Positions 23,506 to 34,640 of a stretch of 64,000 bases of DNA are shown in pieces. Numbering within the stretch: the stretch's first letter is position 1; every line of letters begins with the position of its first letter. The notes below the pieces were generated by a model. That model made no database searches. It was not told the DNA's origin and worked only from the letters and a program-made list of their open reading frames with translations. The stretch spans positions 17,422,001 to 17,486,000 of the forward strand of contig JBHGNT010000017.1 in NCBI GenBank assembly GCA_043228905.1. The letters run 5' to 3'. The position numbers and the translations under genes are program-made. Origin of the DNA: Azolla caroliniana (taxonomy: Eukaryota; Polypodiophyta).

Positions 23506-24040
23506 ATCTTTGTTACAATGCATACACAAGTAATCTCCAAATGACGAGTAATTGAACTACAAGAGAGTGACGATATAGGAAGCTACCAAATTGAGTGGTA
23601 TATATACATATATATGCGCACTAACTTTGAAAGGAGGTATTATGCAAGATGTTAACTTGTACAGGTTAAGATATTACACACGCATATGCACACACAATCT
23701 TTGAAAGGGGATATTAAATAAGGTGTCTGTGGATGGTGGCTCCCTTTTCCCATATCCCACATTAAAAGGTTGGGAAGAAAGGGTGGGAGTCTTCTATTAT
23801 AAATTGAACTCCCCTCCCTTAGGTTTATGAATCTCATTCCAAACTCATCTATAGATAATAGTTTGGTCTTGTTTCTTCTTCTTTTATAATATTTCTGAGA
23901 GAAATATTAATCTTGGTAATGTCTGAGGACGTAGGCAAAATTAGTTGAACATTGTTAAATTTCTGGTGTCTTTGTTTCTCACTTTTTTTTTCTTGCGTTT
24001 ATTTAATAGCTTTATTTTGGTTAAATATGTTCTGCTTACG
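23506..24040. other. Spacer without supported gene
   Basis: AT-rich DNA with a short (TATA) run near 23600. No coding or structural signal seen. Confidence 0.4.
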
Positions 24041-24310
24041 CAACAGTGTCAAAAGTTTATTTGGATAGGATGGGCTAAATTTGCAGTATGTGAACATCCT
24101 TTGAGCAGTAATAAATCATTTATGGAACCGCAACAGTGTCAAAAGTTCATTTGGATAGGATGAGCTAAATTTGCAGTATGTGAACATCCTTTGAGCAGTA
24201 ATAAATCATTTATGGAACCGCAACAGTGTCAAAAATTTATTTGGATAGGATGGGCTAAATTTGCAGTATGTGAACATTCTTTGAACAGTAATAAATCATT
24301 TATGGAACCG
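24041..24310. repeat. Three 90-bp tandem repeats
   Basis: Units start with CAACAGTGTCAAAAGTT at 24041, 24131 and 24221, and each ends TTTATGGAACCG. They differ at only a few bases. No function is evident. Confidence 0.95.
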
Positions 24311-25225
24311 TCTTGCACCCCAGAACTCATAAACTAATGGTTTCATTTGCAAGTATGATCTAATGTCAATCAACAGAGTAGGCATGCTTAGTTCATTGCA
24401 TATACTAATTGGTGGTGGTGGGTGTTAGGTGGCTTAAATATTGGGTGGTGCTTAGGAATAATGCTGCAGTGATAACCACACATCGTGTTCAGAACATTCT
24501 TCTGTCTTTCATAATTCATGTACAAATTATTTCAGGTGATGAGTGGCCGTGTCTGATTTCATTTTCAATATTCTCATTACCCATCTGCATTTTTCTGTTC
24601 TCCGTCAATTTCAACCATCTTCTCTGAAGCCCTTGGTTTTTGGAGATGTGCTTAGCCTTTCAAAGGTTACTAGTACATTTCCCTCAACATAAAATGTAGA
24701 CTACGCATGGGTTATTCTTGAATTTCTGAAAACTTGGGGGTTCTGGTAATCTAGAAAATACTCGAGACTGTGTGCACTAGTGGATATTCTCTCTAATTCT
24801 CTTTTTCAATGTCCTGATTGTGTGGCAGCAGAAAACCATCTCTGAAGAATGAGAATTTTGACAAATAAAATAATGGCTTTTAGTAGTGAATATTTCAAAC
24901 AAACTATGCTCTTCAGGCATATTAAAGGATACAGATTTCGCAGAGGACAGGGAGATGAGTGTTTTGGGCCACTCATTTTTTTATTGTTAGCCTGGATTTA
25001 CAGATTTACTTAAAATATAGGAAAACTGTTATATGCATGCATCTCCCCCCAGATTACAGCTCACCCTCAACTGAATCACTTTGTGAGGCTAGAATCATTA
25101 CAAAATTGTGCCACCCTTAGAAATGCTGATAAAAATAAAGACAATCACCAGATTGACCCTATTGCATGATACATGGAACAAGTATGTCCATGTCATCATT
25201 GAATGATACAAGAGATCATAAAAAT
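24311..25225. other. Spacer, includes likely 3' UTR of the minus-strand gene
   Basis: No gene seen. The last few hundred bases should contain the 3' untranslated region and polyadenylation site of the coiled-coil gene that ends at 25226. Confidence 0.4.
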
Positions 25226-28200
25226 CTAGTCCTCACCCCCAGAGTAAATAGCATCATCCGTACTATAATCAGGATATGTCACTCGATATCTTAACGAGCT
25301 TGATGACCGTGGAATGCGTCGACTTTTTGAGGAAATGCTTCTGTGAGGATTATGAACCTTCTTTTGCATCAACTGATCAAATCGAAACACTTCCTGTTTT
25401 TGAATAGCTGCAAGCTCTCGTATCACATTTTTGTGCCTCTGTGAGTCATCAATCATATAATGAGTGTTACATTTATATTAGGGAAAACTCCCACATGCCC
25501 CACATTTCTTTATTTTTCGAGTGAACCTTACTTATTTTGTATCACCTAATGCCCTTCATCAACCCCTAAACTTCTCAAATAGCACATACAAATGATGAGT
25601 TCGGGGTAGAAGGGAATATGGAGAGGATGAAAACTTAGGAGCATTTGAGGATATAAAGAAAAACTTGGCTGTATTTTGAAGTGTTTTTCATTTCCTAGTA
25701 GTTAATTTTGGTGTGTTCTTGCCCCACAATGAGATTGCCCATTTCATAATATAATGTATTATTACCAGGAAAAAGATAAAAGGCATGCCTGGTGAATGCT
25801 GTGGAGATCCATTTTCCTACTTTTTGCAATGTCATCACGGGATCTTGCTGTCTTCTGCAGAAAATTGTTCATCTCATTTTGATGCTTTAAACGCATGGCA
25901 TGGTCTTTGCTGACAAATTCTGCATTATACGATGCTACTGCTGCCTGCAGCTCAGCTTGTTCCATTCTATCAGCATTCAGTTTTATTTCTTGGGCTTCCA
26001 AATATTTACCCTGTTTCCCAAGGCATGCCTGCCAAAACAAAAGAAACACAAAGTTCAAATAAATATGGCTAGGTTGCGCTAACTATTGAGTATCAATATT
26101 ACCTTTCTGAAATAACCATGAAAAAATTCTAAATCTTTGGTTGACTCTTTTCTATTACTTTTACACTTTTATGCAGATTGTTAAAACCTATAATCTGATC
26201 ATACCCACTGAACAAATCTATGGATTTTTATGTCATTTTTTAAAGGTTCATCAAGGGTGCTTATAGAGGTAGAAAGTTTTTACAAATTTGACTTAATGAT
26301 CCTATTGAAAAACATTTCTTCTTTCTTTTCAATGCTTAATTAAATATTTTTGTTCTTTATGCAGATCTTTCCATAGATAAACATCATTTCCTTTCCTATA
26401 CAAAAATGAGACCAAGCTACCTGTATCCGTCTTTGTATTAAAAGTTCGGTAGACCACTGTGCCTTTACACGAGTTTTCGAAGCCCAACTTTCCTTCAAAT
26501 GTTGAAGTTCTGTAATGTGCTTCTGCTTTACACGTTGAGCTTGGTCCACAATCTCCTTTTGAAAACTCTTTAATCGCTCATCCCATAACTGCATGCCAAT
26601 TACCTCATATTCTAGTAAGTACACAAGAACATTACAACAAAGAAATTTTAATAATGATATTCTACATTAACTTATCACAATCTAGTTATAGATCATGCAT
26701 AACAATCGGCAATGGTTCGGTTTGAACTGAACCGAACCGTGAAACCGCAACTAAATGGTTTAAATGGTTCGGTCTGATTCAATTCAAGTTTTAAAAACGG
26801 TTTGGTTTCGGTTTGGTTTAGTGGGTGCAAACAGTTCAGTTCGGTTTGGTTAAAACGGTTTCATGGTTTTAAATTTTTTAAATTTTTTTTAAACAACTTT
26901 TTCATTTTAAAGCCTAATTCTCACATTTTAGGAAAAATCTTTAAAATTTCAAAAAATTAAAATTTTAAAATTTAAAATTTGAATTTTGACCTAAGTTGAA
27001 AACTGGAACTGAACCACGAAACCGTGGTTTTAGCGGCTTAATGGTTTAACGTTTTCGTGGTTCGGTTTGGTTCGGTTCAAGTTTCAAAAATATTTAACGG
27101 TTCGGTTTGGACACTCTCGAACTGAACCATTGCCGATTTTAATCATGAGCTTTATATGGAGAGTAACGGAGTGTGTTGCATTCTATCTTCCAAACCAGTT
27201 TTCTATATCTTGCATCCAACTGGAACACAACATTTTGCTTTTAAGTCTCTTTTCGGCCTTTTGCTTGCATCCTAAGCAATGCTAGGAAGTCAATGTGAGG
27301 AACTTTTTTGAACCTTAAGCATGTATTCAACAACCCATTCCATGGCTACATATCAATGGGAAGTGGTTCCGTCTCAAGAAGTAGGAGGGTATATGGATGT
27401 AGAGAAAGGAGAGAAATCAAATTAGAATTTTTATTTTTATCATATGAGGCCAATTTCGACCTATGAGACCAAATCAACAAATCATCTTGTATGTGACACT
27501 TTCCACACAGAGAGAGAGAGATGTTAATGACTTTCCAGAGGCCAACATGGCCTATAAGATCAAACAAGAGATTACAAACCAAAATAAATGTTACCAAGTT
27601 GTCTTGATGACATAAGTGCCAACCGTGAGTACCTTCCTTTAGGGAGCACCCAAAGACGTTGGATACACATCACTGATCGGAATAATGCCTCGGTGATTAT
27701 AAGGGCTGCTCCCATCTCTGCTCGATTATATCATGGGGCACTGATGCTTTACTCCTAATCATGTGGGCAATCATTGACACAAAAGGTCTCTCTAAATCTT
27801 TCCAGTAATTTGCCTTGTTAAGCTCGGTCCCCATGTTTCTACTCCATAGAGATGAGTTAGTGTCACAAGTGTGTCAAATAGCCACAATTTAGTTTGTGGC
27901 TCTTGGAACTGCAAATGTGCACATTGTCTAGAGACCACCAGGGGTTGCATATCCACAAGAAAGTCGGGCACAAGCAGCCTCTTGTAACTAGAACCTAGGC
28001 CCTATAAATGTTGCCCCTAGGTATGTGTAGGAGCATGTATATTGTACATTTTCCTCCCCCATGAACAATTCTGGTTCTGATCTTGTTACCCATGCTTTGG
28101 AGGCTAAACTCTAACTAAGGGACACTACACTGCCCATTATATATTCCGCTTCAAATACCAAACAACATAACAAAGGGGACGGGCACATATTCCGCTTCAA

Positions 28201-30712
28201 GCCTATTTGGAGGGGCATTACTATGTATATATGGAACCATTAACACATGGATACAAGATAAGCGAAAAGTAATCAGAACTGCCCAAATGATAACAGTTTA
28301 TATAAACTTATGAAAAGTTTAGTTCAACAAATGCCTACTAATGCAAAATCATGATCCGTAAATTTTAAGTCTTCTATTTGACATAATCAGAGAGCCGATA
28401 AATTCATACAAATGCCATTACCTTAGTCCTTTCTTGGAGTTCTTCTTTGTATGCTTTTTCTGCTTGCTCCCGTTCTTGAGCATGTCTTTCCATCATGGTT
28501 GCCCTTCTCTTGTTAGCTTCAAACAGCTGAAACCCATGAAATCATGCATTATTATGAAGAAAAATGGAGAATAATCCCCTCTGCAATAACCATTTCTAAA
28601 CCCTTTATGTGGGGGCAGGGGTGATTGACACTTCCTATCAAATTCTTGATCATTTGATATTGAAGGAAATGCAAGTGAATGTGTACATATATACTCTAAT
28701 CGTTACGGGTGTGCAACAAACGCATACCTTCAACTCAAGAAGACGTTGTGCTGCCGCATCTGCAGCCAGATAGTTGCCTTTCTTTGCAGATGTTCGTCGA
28801 TGATTGTCGATCTCCTTCATCATTTCATAAACCTGTGTTATAGATGAATTAAAGTCAGCATTACCAACCTGTCAGTTGACAAAAATTTCCCAATTTGCAC
28901 TACTAAAATTCCATCGTAGATAATGTAACCGTATAATCATAAAATATGATGTCTTACATGAATTATTTTATTGATTAGGAAAAGATGATGAAACCTCTAA
29001 ATAAATCTTAAATTGGATGCATGTCAGATGATGAAAAGACAGACAAATGGGAATCTATTTCAGAAAAGGCAAGTTTCTACAAAGGTTAGCATATAGAATC
29101 ATGCAAACATGCATGTACATAAATGGATTCATAGGACCAGAATATTCAGTGATTCATAAAAATGTAAGAGGTGGATGTCTCGTCACACAAGACAGAATAT
29201 AATCCCCTAATAATATCATAAACAAGTTTGCTAATGTTTTTAATGGTTTCATGATGAGTGTTACACGTTGGAGATGAAGACAAATGTTATTGTGCTCACG
29301 ACGCCAAACACAAATCCAAAATGACCAACTTTTCATAGACAACACTAAAGTCTAAGGACTAACTCAGACAATACACTATTGTGTACTGAAGAACAATAGA
29401 AAACTAGATATTGCACTCAGTTTTGTTATCTTCTCATATTTAATGATAGTACAAGTTACACTCAGATGCATGGATCAATCAAACTACAATTCATTAAATA
29501 TCTTCCATGATCTTTTGTTATATAGGCCCAAAAATAGGTTGCATATCTCCGGCTCAAGTTTGGGCCATCAAAAGGCCTGCTGTCATTGCTTATTTGTCGT
29601 ACTGCTAAAAAAACACCTCACATTGTAGGCATGTCAATGGCACACTTTAAATAAGTTGTAAACAAAAAACTATATTAAGTATCACAACAGCGGCTGGGTT
29701 TCAAATTCTTTTGACAGTATCTTGTAAGAACCAGAATACTCTAGGCTTACACATTTCAGGTATATGTGTACAAGAGAGTGAGTGAATGAATGAGAAAGAA
29801 ACAGAATGATGTCAAAGATGAAAAATAATAATTTAAAAGACAAATACATACACAATGATTCATCTCAAGAAGCATAACTTTTTATCAATTACCAAGAACT
29901 GCCAATAGGTCTTCTGACAAACTACAGCTAATGGAAACTCTATAAATGTTCTATCATCTACGCATGATATAATTGAGAACTTCCATATATGATTGACTTA
30001 AGACATCCATGTGTCATGTACCTGATCTCATGATAAATTCGGCAAATTATCTCTCAAAAGGTATTTTAATTAGCGTCCAGAAACAATGAATTAAGCATTA
30101 CAATTATAACAGCTCTAGCATCAATGATCCCCCAAATACTTTGGATAGTTTACCTACCTGTGGCTCCAACTCTGGATAAACATCTTCTGGGTGTGTTCTT
30201 CGGGTTGGGCTTCTTTGATATCCCTTCCCTGTGTTAGGTGAAATGCTCTTTGCCCTTGCCTCGGCACATCTAGCAGGAGAAAACCTAGAAAACAATCTCC
30301 CATTATTAAAAAGTAGCAAATTGTTTGAATACAGAATGAGCTGTTATTTATTACCTATTAAAAACAGCTAATGTAAGAAAGAGCCCAAATATCTCAGCAT
30401 AATATAGCACAAAGCATATCGCTAGTTCACATTTCAGCATGTATTCTACACAAAATTTTGAGTTTCATGGATGTAAATTGCTTCTGTAAGGAAACTATGC
30501 TCCTAGAGGTACCTTGGATTAAAAACGGGGGGATATCTTGCTTCTTTTCGTTCAATTTGCATACCAAGATCGTGAAGTAAATGCCATCTCACTATATCTC
30601 CTGGTTTATAATCTACATCTATCCTTTGTAATAATTCAACAAGATCACGAGGTGGGGGAACCATAAACCTGGCTGACTCCAGAATCTCTGGAAGCTTTCC
30701 ATCACAAACCAT
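25226..30712 (-). CDS. Uncharacterised coiled-coil protein, seven exons
   Basis: Minus-strand coding exons, 5' to 3': 30712-30513, 30284-30158, 28832-28728, 28526-28422, 26588-26421, 26028-25789 and 25438-25226 (stop TAG). All junctions keep phase, giving 385 residues. The N-terminus (MVCDGKLPEILESARF, then MVPPPRDLVELLQRIDVD and a GDIVRWHLLHDLG stretch) looks like a small folded region. Residues from about 110 to 330 are highly charged heptad-like helix (AAAQRLLELKLFEANKRRAT, HAQEREQAEKAYKEEL, HITELQHLKESWASK), a long coiled coil. The tail is Ser/Arg-rich and ends YSGGED. I do not recognise the family. A TAA lies just before the ATG in the same frame and a CAG acceptor just before that, which supports this start. 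The sixth intron uses either a GC donor at 25788 or a GT donor further in; both keep frame. A cytoskeletal or flagellar role is only a guess from its shape. Confidence 0.72.
26706..27136. mobile_element. TIR element (MITE-like), copy 1, in an intron
   Basis: A 431-bp stretch with inverted ends TCGGCAATGGTTCGGTTTG and its partner ending AACCATTGCCGA. Inner subrepeats of CGGTTCGGTTTGGTT and its complement surround an AT-rich centre. No coding capacity. Copy 2 (36656-37066) is clearly the same family in the opposite orientation. It lies in the intron between exons 4 and 5 of the coiled-coil gene. Such non-coding inverted-repeat elements are mobilised by related DNA transposases, often of the hAT group. 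I could not define a convincing target-site duplication. Confidence 0.8.
27596..28140 (-). pseudogene. Decayed LINE reverse-transcriptase fragment in an intron
   Basis: On the minus strand, pieces in shifting frames read as the region after the reverse-transcriptase core of a plant LINE. They include YTYLGATFIGPRF (compare the family's YxYLG), THLYGVETWGPSLTRQITGK (LYGxExWG), then FVSMIAHMIRSKASVPHDII, AEMGAALIITEALFRSVM and CIQRLWVLPKGRYSRLALMS. Several stops and at least two frameshifts separate them, so it is dead. It lies in the intron between exons 4 and 5 of the coiled-coil gene, in the same direction as that gene. It ends near where the protein part seen at 6233-7258 would begin. Confidence 0.75.
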
Positions 30713-31709
30713 TTATTGCTGACATGTATTAGGTTTCTTTATTTTTTCATGAAGAGGTGTTACTAATATTATAATCACACTTTTACCTAGTTATGTGAAT
30801 AGCTTAGCAATTTTTACATAGTTACGCTTCAAGCTAAGGAAAAGACAAAATTACTCAAATTTTCAGTAAGGCTGGTTTCATAAAAATCTGAATGTAGCAC
30901 ACATTTAAGTTCCTTACCACTCAAGGAAAATGTGTACAAGTTTATTTCACATAATGATTGTGATTCATAAAACACCTTACATTGAGAATCACTCATGTTT
31001 AACAATATCTTTTACTACTATATCCGCTTCAGTCTACATCCTCCTCCTTGCATCATCATTATAAGGTCATAAATGGCAATGGCTTCATTGATCCCTTCTC
31101 AGAATTCTATGAACAAATGCATTTTTGTGCATCATAATTGCAATTCATGAAACATTATAAACTGAGAAACATGATGCGTACTTATGTGTACCAATACTTC
31201 TTCTATTGCAGGTCACATGGATTTCAAAGGAAAATAACTACATCCTTATCATTGCATCACTAGATGATCATAAATGGCATTCGCTTCACCAATCACTTCT
31301 CCAACCCTGATGAGATAGTCTTATTATTTGTTGCTGAGGCACTAATCATACTTGTTACCAGGCCTCCCACATTACATCCATCTACTTGCAAGGAAAATAA
31401 CATTCTCCATTTAGGGTGTCTGTATAGTGTACCAAGATAATTGGTATTTTATGGATTCTGGCTTCCAGAAAGAATTTCAGTAGAGTTCGCAAACTACAGT
31501 CTTCACTAAATAAAGAGTTCAATGTGATCAAAAGATATCCCAGTTAAAGGGAAATTTGCATCGTGTCAGTATATGGTCCAGTTATGTCACTCTAAACTCC
31601 ATTTGATCAAATGCTAGATCCCTCATAAATTGAATAAATATATATATATATCCCTACCCTAAATTACACTACCATAGACAGAATATGGAAAGCATGATAA
31701 GAAAACTAC

Positions 31710-31860
31710 CTGTGCAGCAACCTTGATCAGTAGGTGGATAATTACATCAATCACTTCATGGTAGAAAATTTCATATGGATGGGAAACAATAGTCCATCAT
31801 ATGTCCTCAAAGCCATGGTCAAACATTTAAGCTTGGGGTTCATAGCCTCTCAATCCAAGA
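31710..31860 (-). pseudogene. Coding-like stretch with two in-frame stops, unidentified
   Basis: One minus-strand frame reads GLRGYEPQA, stop, MFDHGFEDI, stop, WTIVSHPYEIFYHEV, IDVIIHLLIKVAAQ, and ends at a good donor (GCACAG/GTAGTT). The amino-acid mix looks protein-like and the gaps are single stops, as in a decayed gene or transposon. It could also contain a short real exon of the gene whose upstream exons lie at 32699-34139. I do not recognise the family. Confidence 0.25.
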
Positions 31861-31964
31861 AAACAAACATGAGCAATCAAGACCTAATCCCTGGAAGAAG
31901 CATGCAGGATATTTGACAAGACAAACAGTTACGATTGATCACAAGTCACATCCCTTCAAAGGTT

Positions 31965-32625
31965 CATCCCAGTGTTCCACAGCACTAAAATCAAAACCAC
32001 ATCACATCATAAGTTCATATCCAGCCTAGGCTATTGTGCATAATCATAAATATGTGTAACTATAGCCAAAGAGGATGGACTGCATTTTTGCAGATATCAT
32101 TGACGATCATTCACCTTGTACGCATTGAAACATGCTAACAAGCCATGACATTAAACAAACAGTTTATAGGACTGGTTTTTCTAATATAAGTAAGTATCCC
32201 TAATGCATTTCGGTTCTGTCAAGTTTTCTGGAGGTTTTTTCGAAAAGTGAATATTGCTGGATGAAAACTCGATAATATTAGCCTTGCACTCTAAAAGAGG
32301 AGTTTTCTCATCCCCATCTTCCACAACTAGAAGCACTAGAATCCAAACTATATCAAATCATAAGCTGATAACCAACCTAAACTATTAAACACAATCATAA
32401 AAGGCATGTTGCTAAAGTAGCTACAGATCAGTACAGACATCCACTGCATTGCTGCAGATGTCATTAATGATCATTCATCATGTGAGCATTGAATTATGAT
32501 TGCACGCCATAATGTTAAACCAACCATTTTAGGTAGGGATTTTCTGAGTTGAATAGGTATGTCAATACATTTTAAATTTGTCAAGTACTTTGGGTTTTTT
32601 TCTCAAACCTCATTACTGCTGGCTT
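31965..32625. repeat. Diverged tandem duplication of about 360 bp
   Basis: The segment around 32080-32145 (CTGCATTTTTGCAGATATCA, then GATCATTCACC) recurs at about 32442-32508 (CTGCATTGCTGCAGATGTCA, then GATCATTCATC). Flanking similarity extends on both sides, with an offset near 362 bp. Both copies are non-coding and lie between the two minus-strand exon blocks. Confidence 0.6.
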
Positions 32626-32698
32626 AAATATTCCTAGTCAGTATGTGATCATAAAATATGGTCCTAAATCATAAAGAATAGAACTCCAAAAGGCCTAC

Positions 32699-34139
32699 CA
32701 GAGATAAAGAGACTCCTTCCTTTCCATCTTTGCTTTCTTTGAAGTTATTGTATGTGGCCTTCAATGTAGCCATATGGTCAAACTTAGAGGGTGCAATTGA
32801 AGCTGTAACACAAAATGCCCACGACGACAAAGGAGTTTCGAGACTCCCATCTGTAGAGCTTTGACATATATCTCTAGTTGAGGTTGCTTTAGAACCATCC
32901 CTTGCATATTTTGTGTTACTAGATGCACGCATACGTTGTGTCGGAGCATCAATATCTGGGCTGCCACTTCTATAGCTTAATTGCAGAATTCTTTCTCTGG
33001 AGGAATTTTCATCTGAGAGAGCCCTCTTTAAGTCAGATTCATTGTCAAGGGTAGAGAGATTTCCACCATGTTTACCATTGTGTCCATGCTTTTCAGGGCT
33101 TCTTGATGAATCGTTTCTTTCACGAGGAGAACCTACTTGTTCAACGTCATGTGAATGGTTTTCATGCCTTTTCGATGTCACACTGCTTTCGTAAGATGAG
33201 CCTGTCTTTTCCTCCTCATGAATACAATTTTCTTGCCTTGTCATAGATGTCTCTTTGGTTTTAGCAGAAGCACTTCCATGTTCATCATCATGTTTATGTT
33301 TTCCATGCCTTGTAGAAGTATCCCTGGTTGCATGAGAGGCAGAAATAGCTTCATCTTTGGGTTTCTTTGAGCTATCTCTGAGTTCAGAAGCTTGTACTCC
33401 ATCATGTGAATTGGCCCCCTGTGAAATCACAGATCGATTTCAGCATGAGGCTATCTACAATGCATTTCATAATATACAGATGACTAGTGTCATCATAATT
33501 TTAGGATGCAATTACAGAGACAAATTTTTGAGGCACTCATGTTTGTTTGAATAATTCGGAGAAAATTGTTTTCGGTTAACCAGATGTTGCTGTTTCTATT
33601 ACATTCAGGATACATTCTACATATGTCCACTATGTACTAATGTTATATCCATAATTTAACCCATGGTACACACATGATGCATGCGGATCATATCCATGAT
33701 ACATTCATTATATACTCATCATGCATTCATGAATGCCAACTGCATCCACATCAGATGCATCGTTTCTTGAATTTAGTCGGGAAAGAAATGATTCTTGAAT
33801 CCACTTACATGATGCTGTTGTTTAGCAACTCCTCCAGCAACGTCACCATGTTTCTTTTCCATGAAAGAAATGATGGTCTACTGTATACACGGGCCCTTCT
33901 GGAGTGTCAGGGTGGAAGGGGTGGTAATAGAAAATTACGTCAGACTCAGAACTTGAAATGGGTGTGCAGAAGAAGAGAACAAATAAACAAAAAAAACAAG
34001 AAGAAGAAGAGAGAAGCCTATTCTACACAAGATTTCATCAAAAGGAAAAGGTTCGGATTAAGATGAATAAGGAAGCAGAATAATGTACCCTCACAAGCCA
34101 CAGTGTCGTTGATGCTTCTGCATCTGCTTCTGCATCCAT
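32699..34139 (-). CDS. Upstream exons of an uncharacterised hydrophilic protein, 3' end unresolved
   Basis: Three minus-strand exons with GT-AG borders, all in phase 0: 34139-34089 (MDAEADAEASTTLWLVR), 33877-33809 (TIISFMEKKHGDVAGG through QQHH, donor CAT/GTAAGT) and 33418-32699 (240 codons, donor CTG/GTAGGC). They give 280 residues. The large exon is very hydrophilic and rich in His, Ser, Lys and Glu, with loosely repeated KHEN/HGKHKHDD/HENHSHD/KHGHNGKHG blocks, so it is probably disordered. It ends with a more ordered stretch (SWAFCVTASIAPSKFDH). What follows is not clear. Either separate 3' exons were missed in 30713-32698, or the chain splices into the coiled-coil gene downstream. A direct join to 30712 would hit a TAA, so an internal acceptor would be needed. 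I do not recognise the family. Confidence 0.5.
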
Positions 34140-34305
34140 GCCTGGCGCAGAAGAGAAGGAGGAGGGGAGCAAGAGATGGATGAAGAGGAGGAACAGAGGA
34201 AAGCCATGAAAACGCCCAACTGAAACCCCTTGTGACCCAAAAACTTTGCACTAATTGCAAAAATAGCCCTTCCTTTTCTCAGTATTCTATTTCAATGCTT
34301 TTGTT

Positions 34306-34640
34306 AGTCGATCGGTCGATCAATTGACCAATCAGTTAGTCGATCGATCAATTAACCCGACACTCAGCCTATCTGTCGATCGATCAATTGACCAATCAGT
34401 CAGCCGATCGGTCGATGGATCAATTGACCAAGAAGTCAGTCGATCGATCGATCAGTTGACCAGTCAGTTGGTTGATCGATGGATCAATTGACCAAGAAGT
34501 CGGTCGATCGATTGATCGATCAATTGACCAATCAGTCAACCGATCGGTCGATGGATCAATTGACCAAGAAGTCGATTGATCGATCGATCGATTAGTTGGT
34601 CAATCGATTGATCCATCAATTGGTTGGAGGGCCACCCATT
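34306..34640. repeat. Palindrome-rich GATCGATC / CAATTGACC array
   Basis: About ten imperfect units of 25-45 bp mix GTCGATCGATCGAT, GGATCAATTGACCAA and GAAGTCAGTCGATCG. GATC, CGATCG and CAATTG are all self-complementary, so the array is dense in short palindromes and GATC sites. Echoes continue to about 34790 (TTGGTTGGTTGGTTGG). It lies about 170 bp upstream of the ATG at 34139. Confidence 0.85.

Noticed and set aside
32669-32698. Short C-terminal extension after GVSLSL on the minus strand
   Set aside because: CTG/GTAGGC is a fair donor at this point, so the extension is probably read-through into the intron. I leave it open because no downstream exon was proven.
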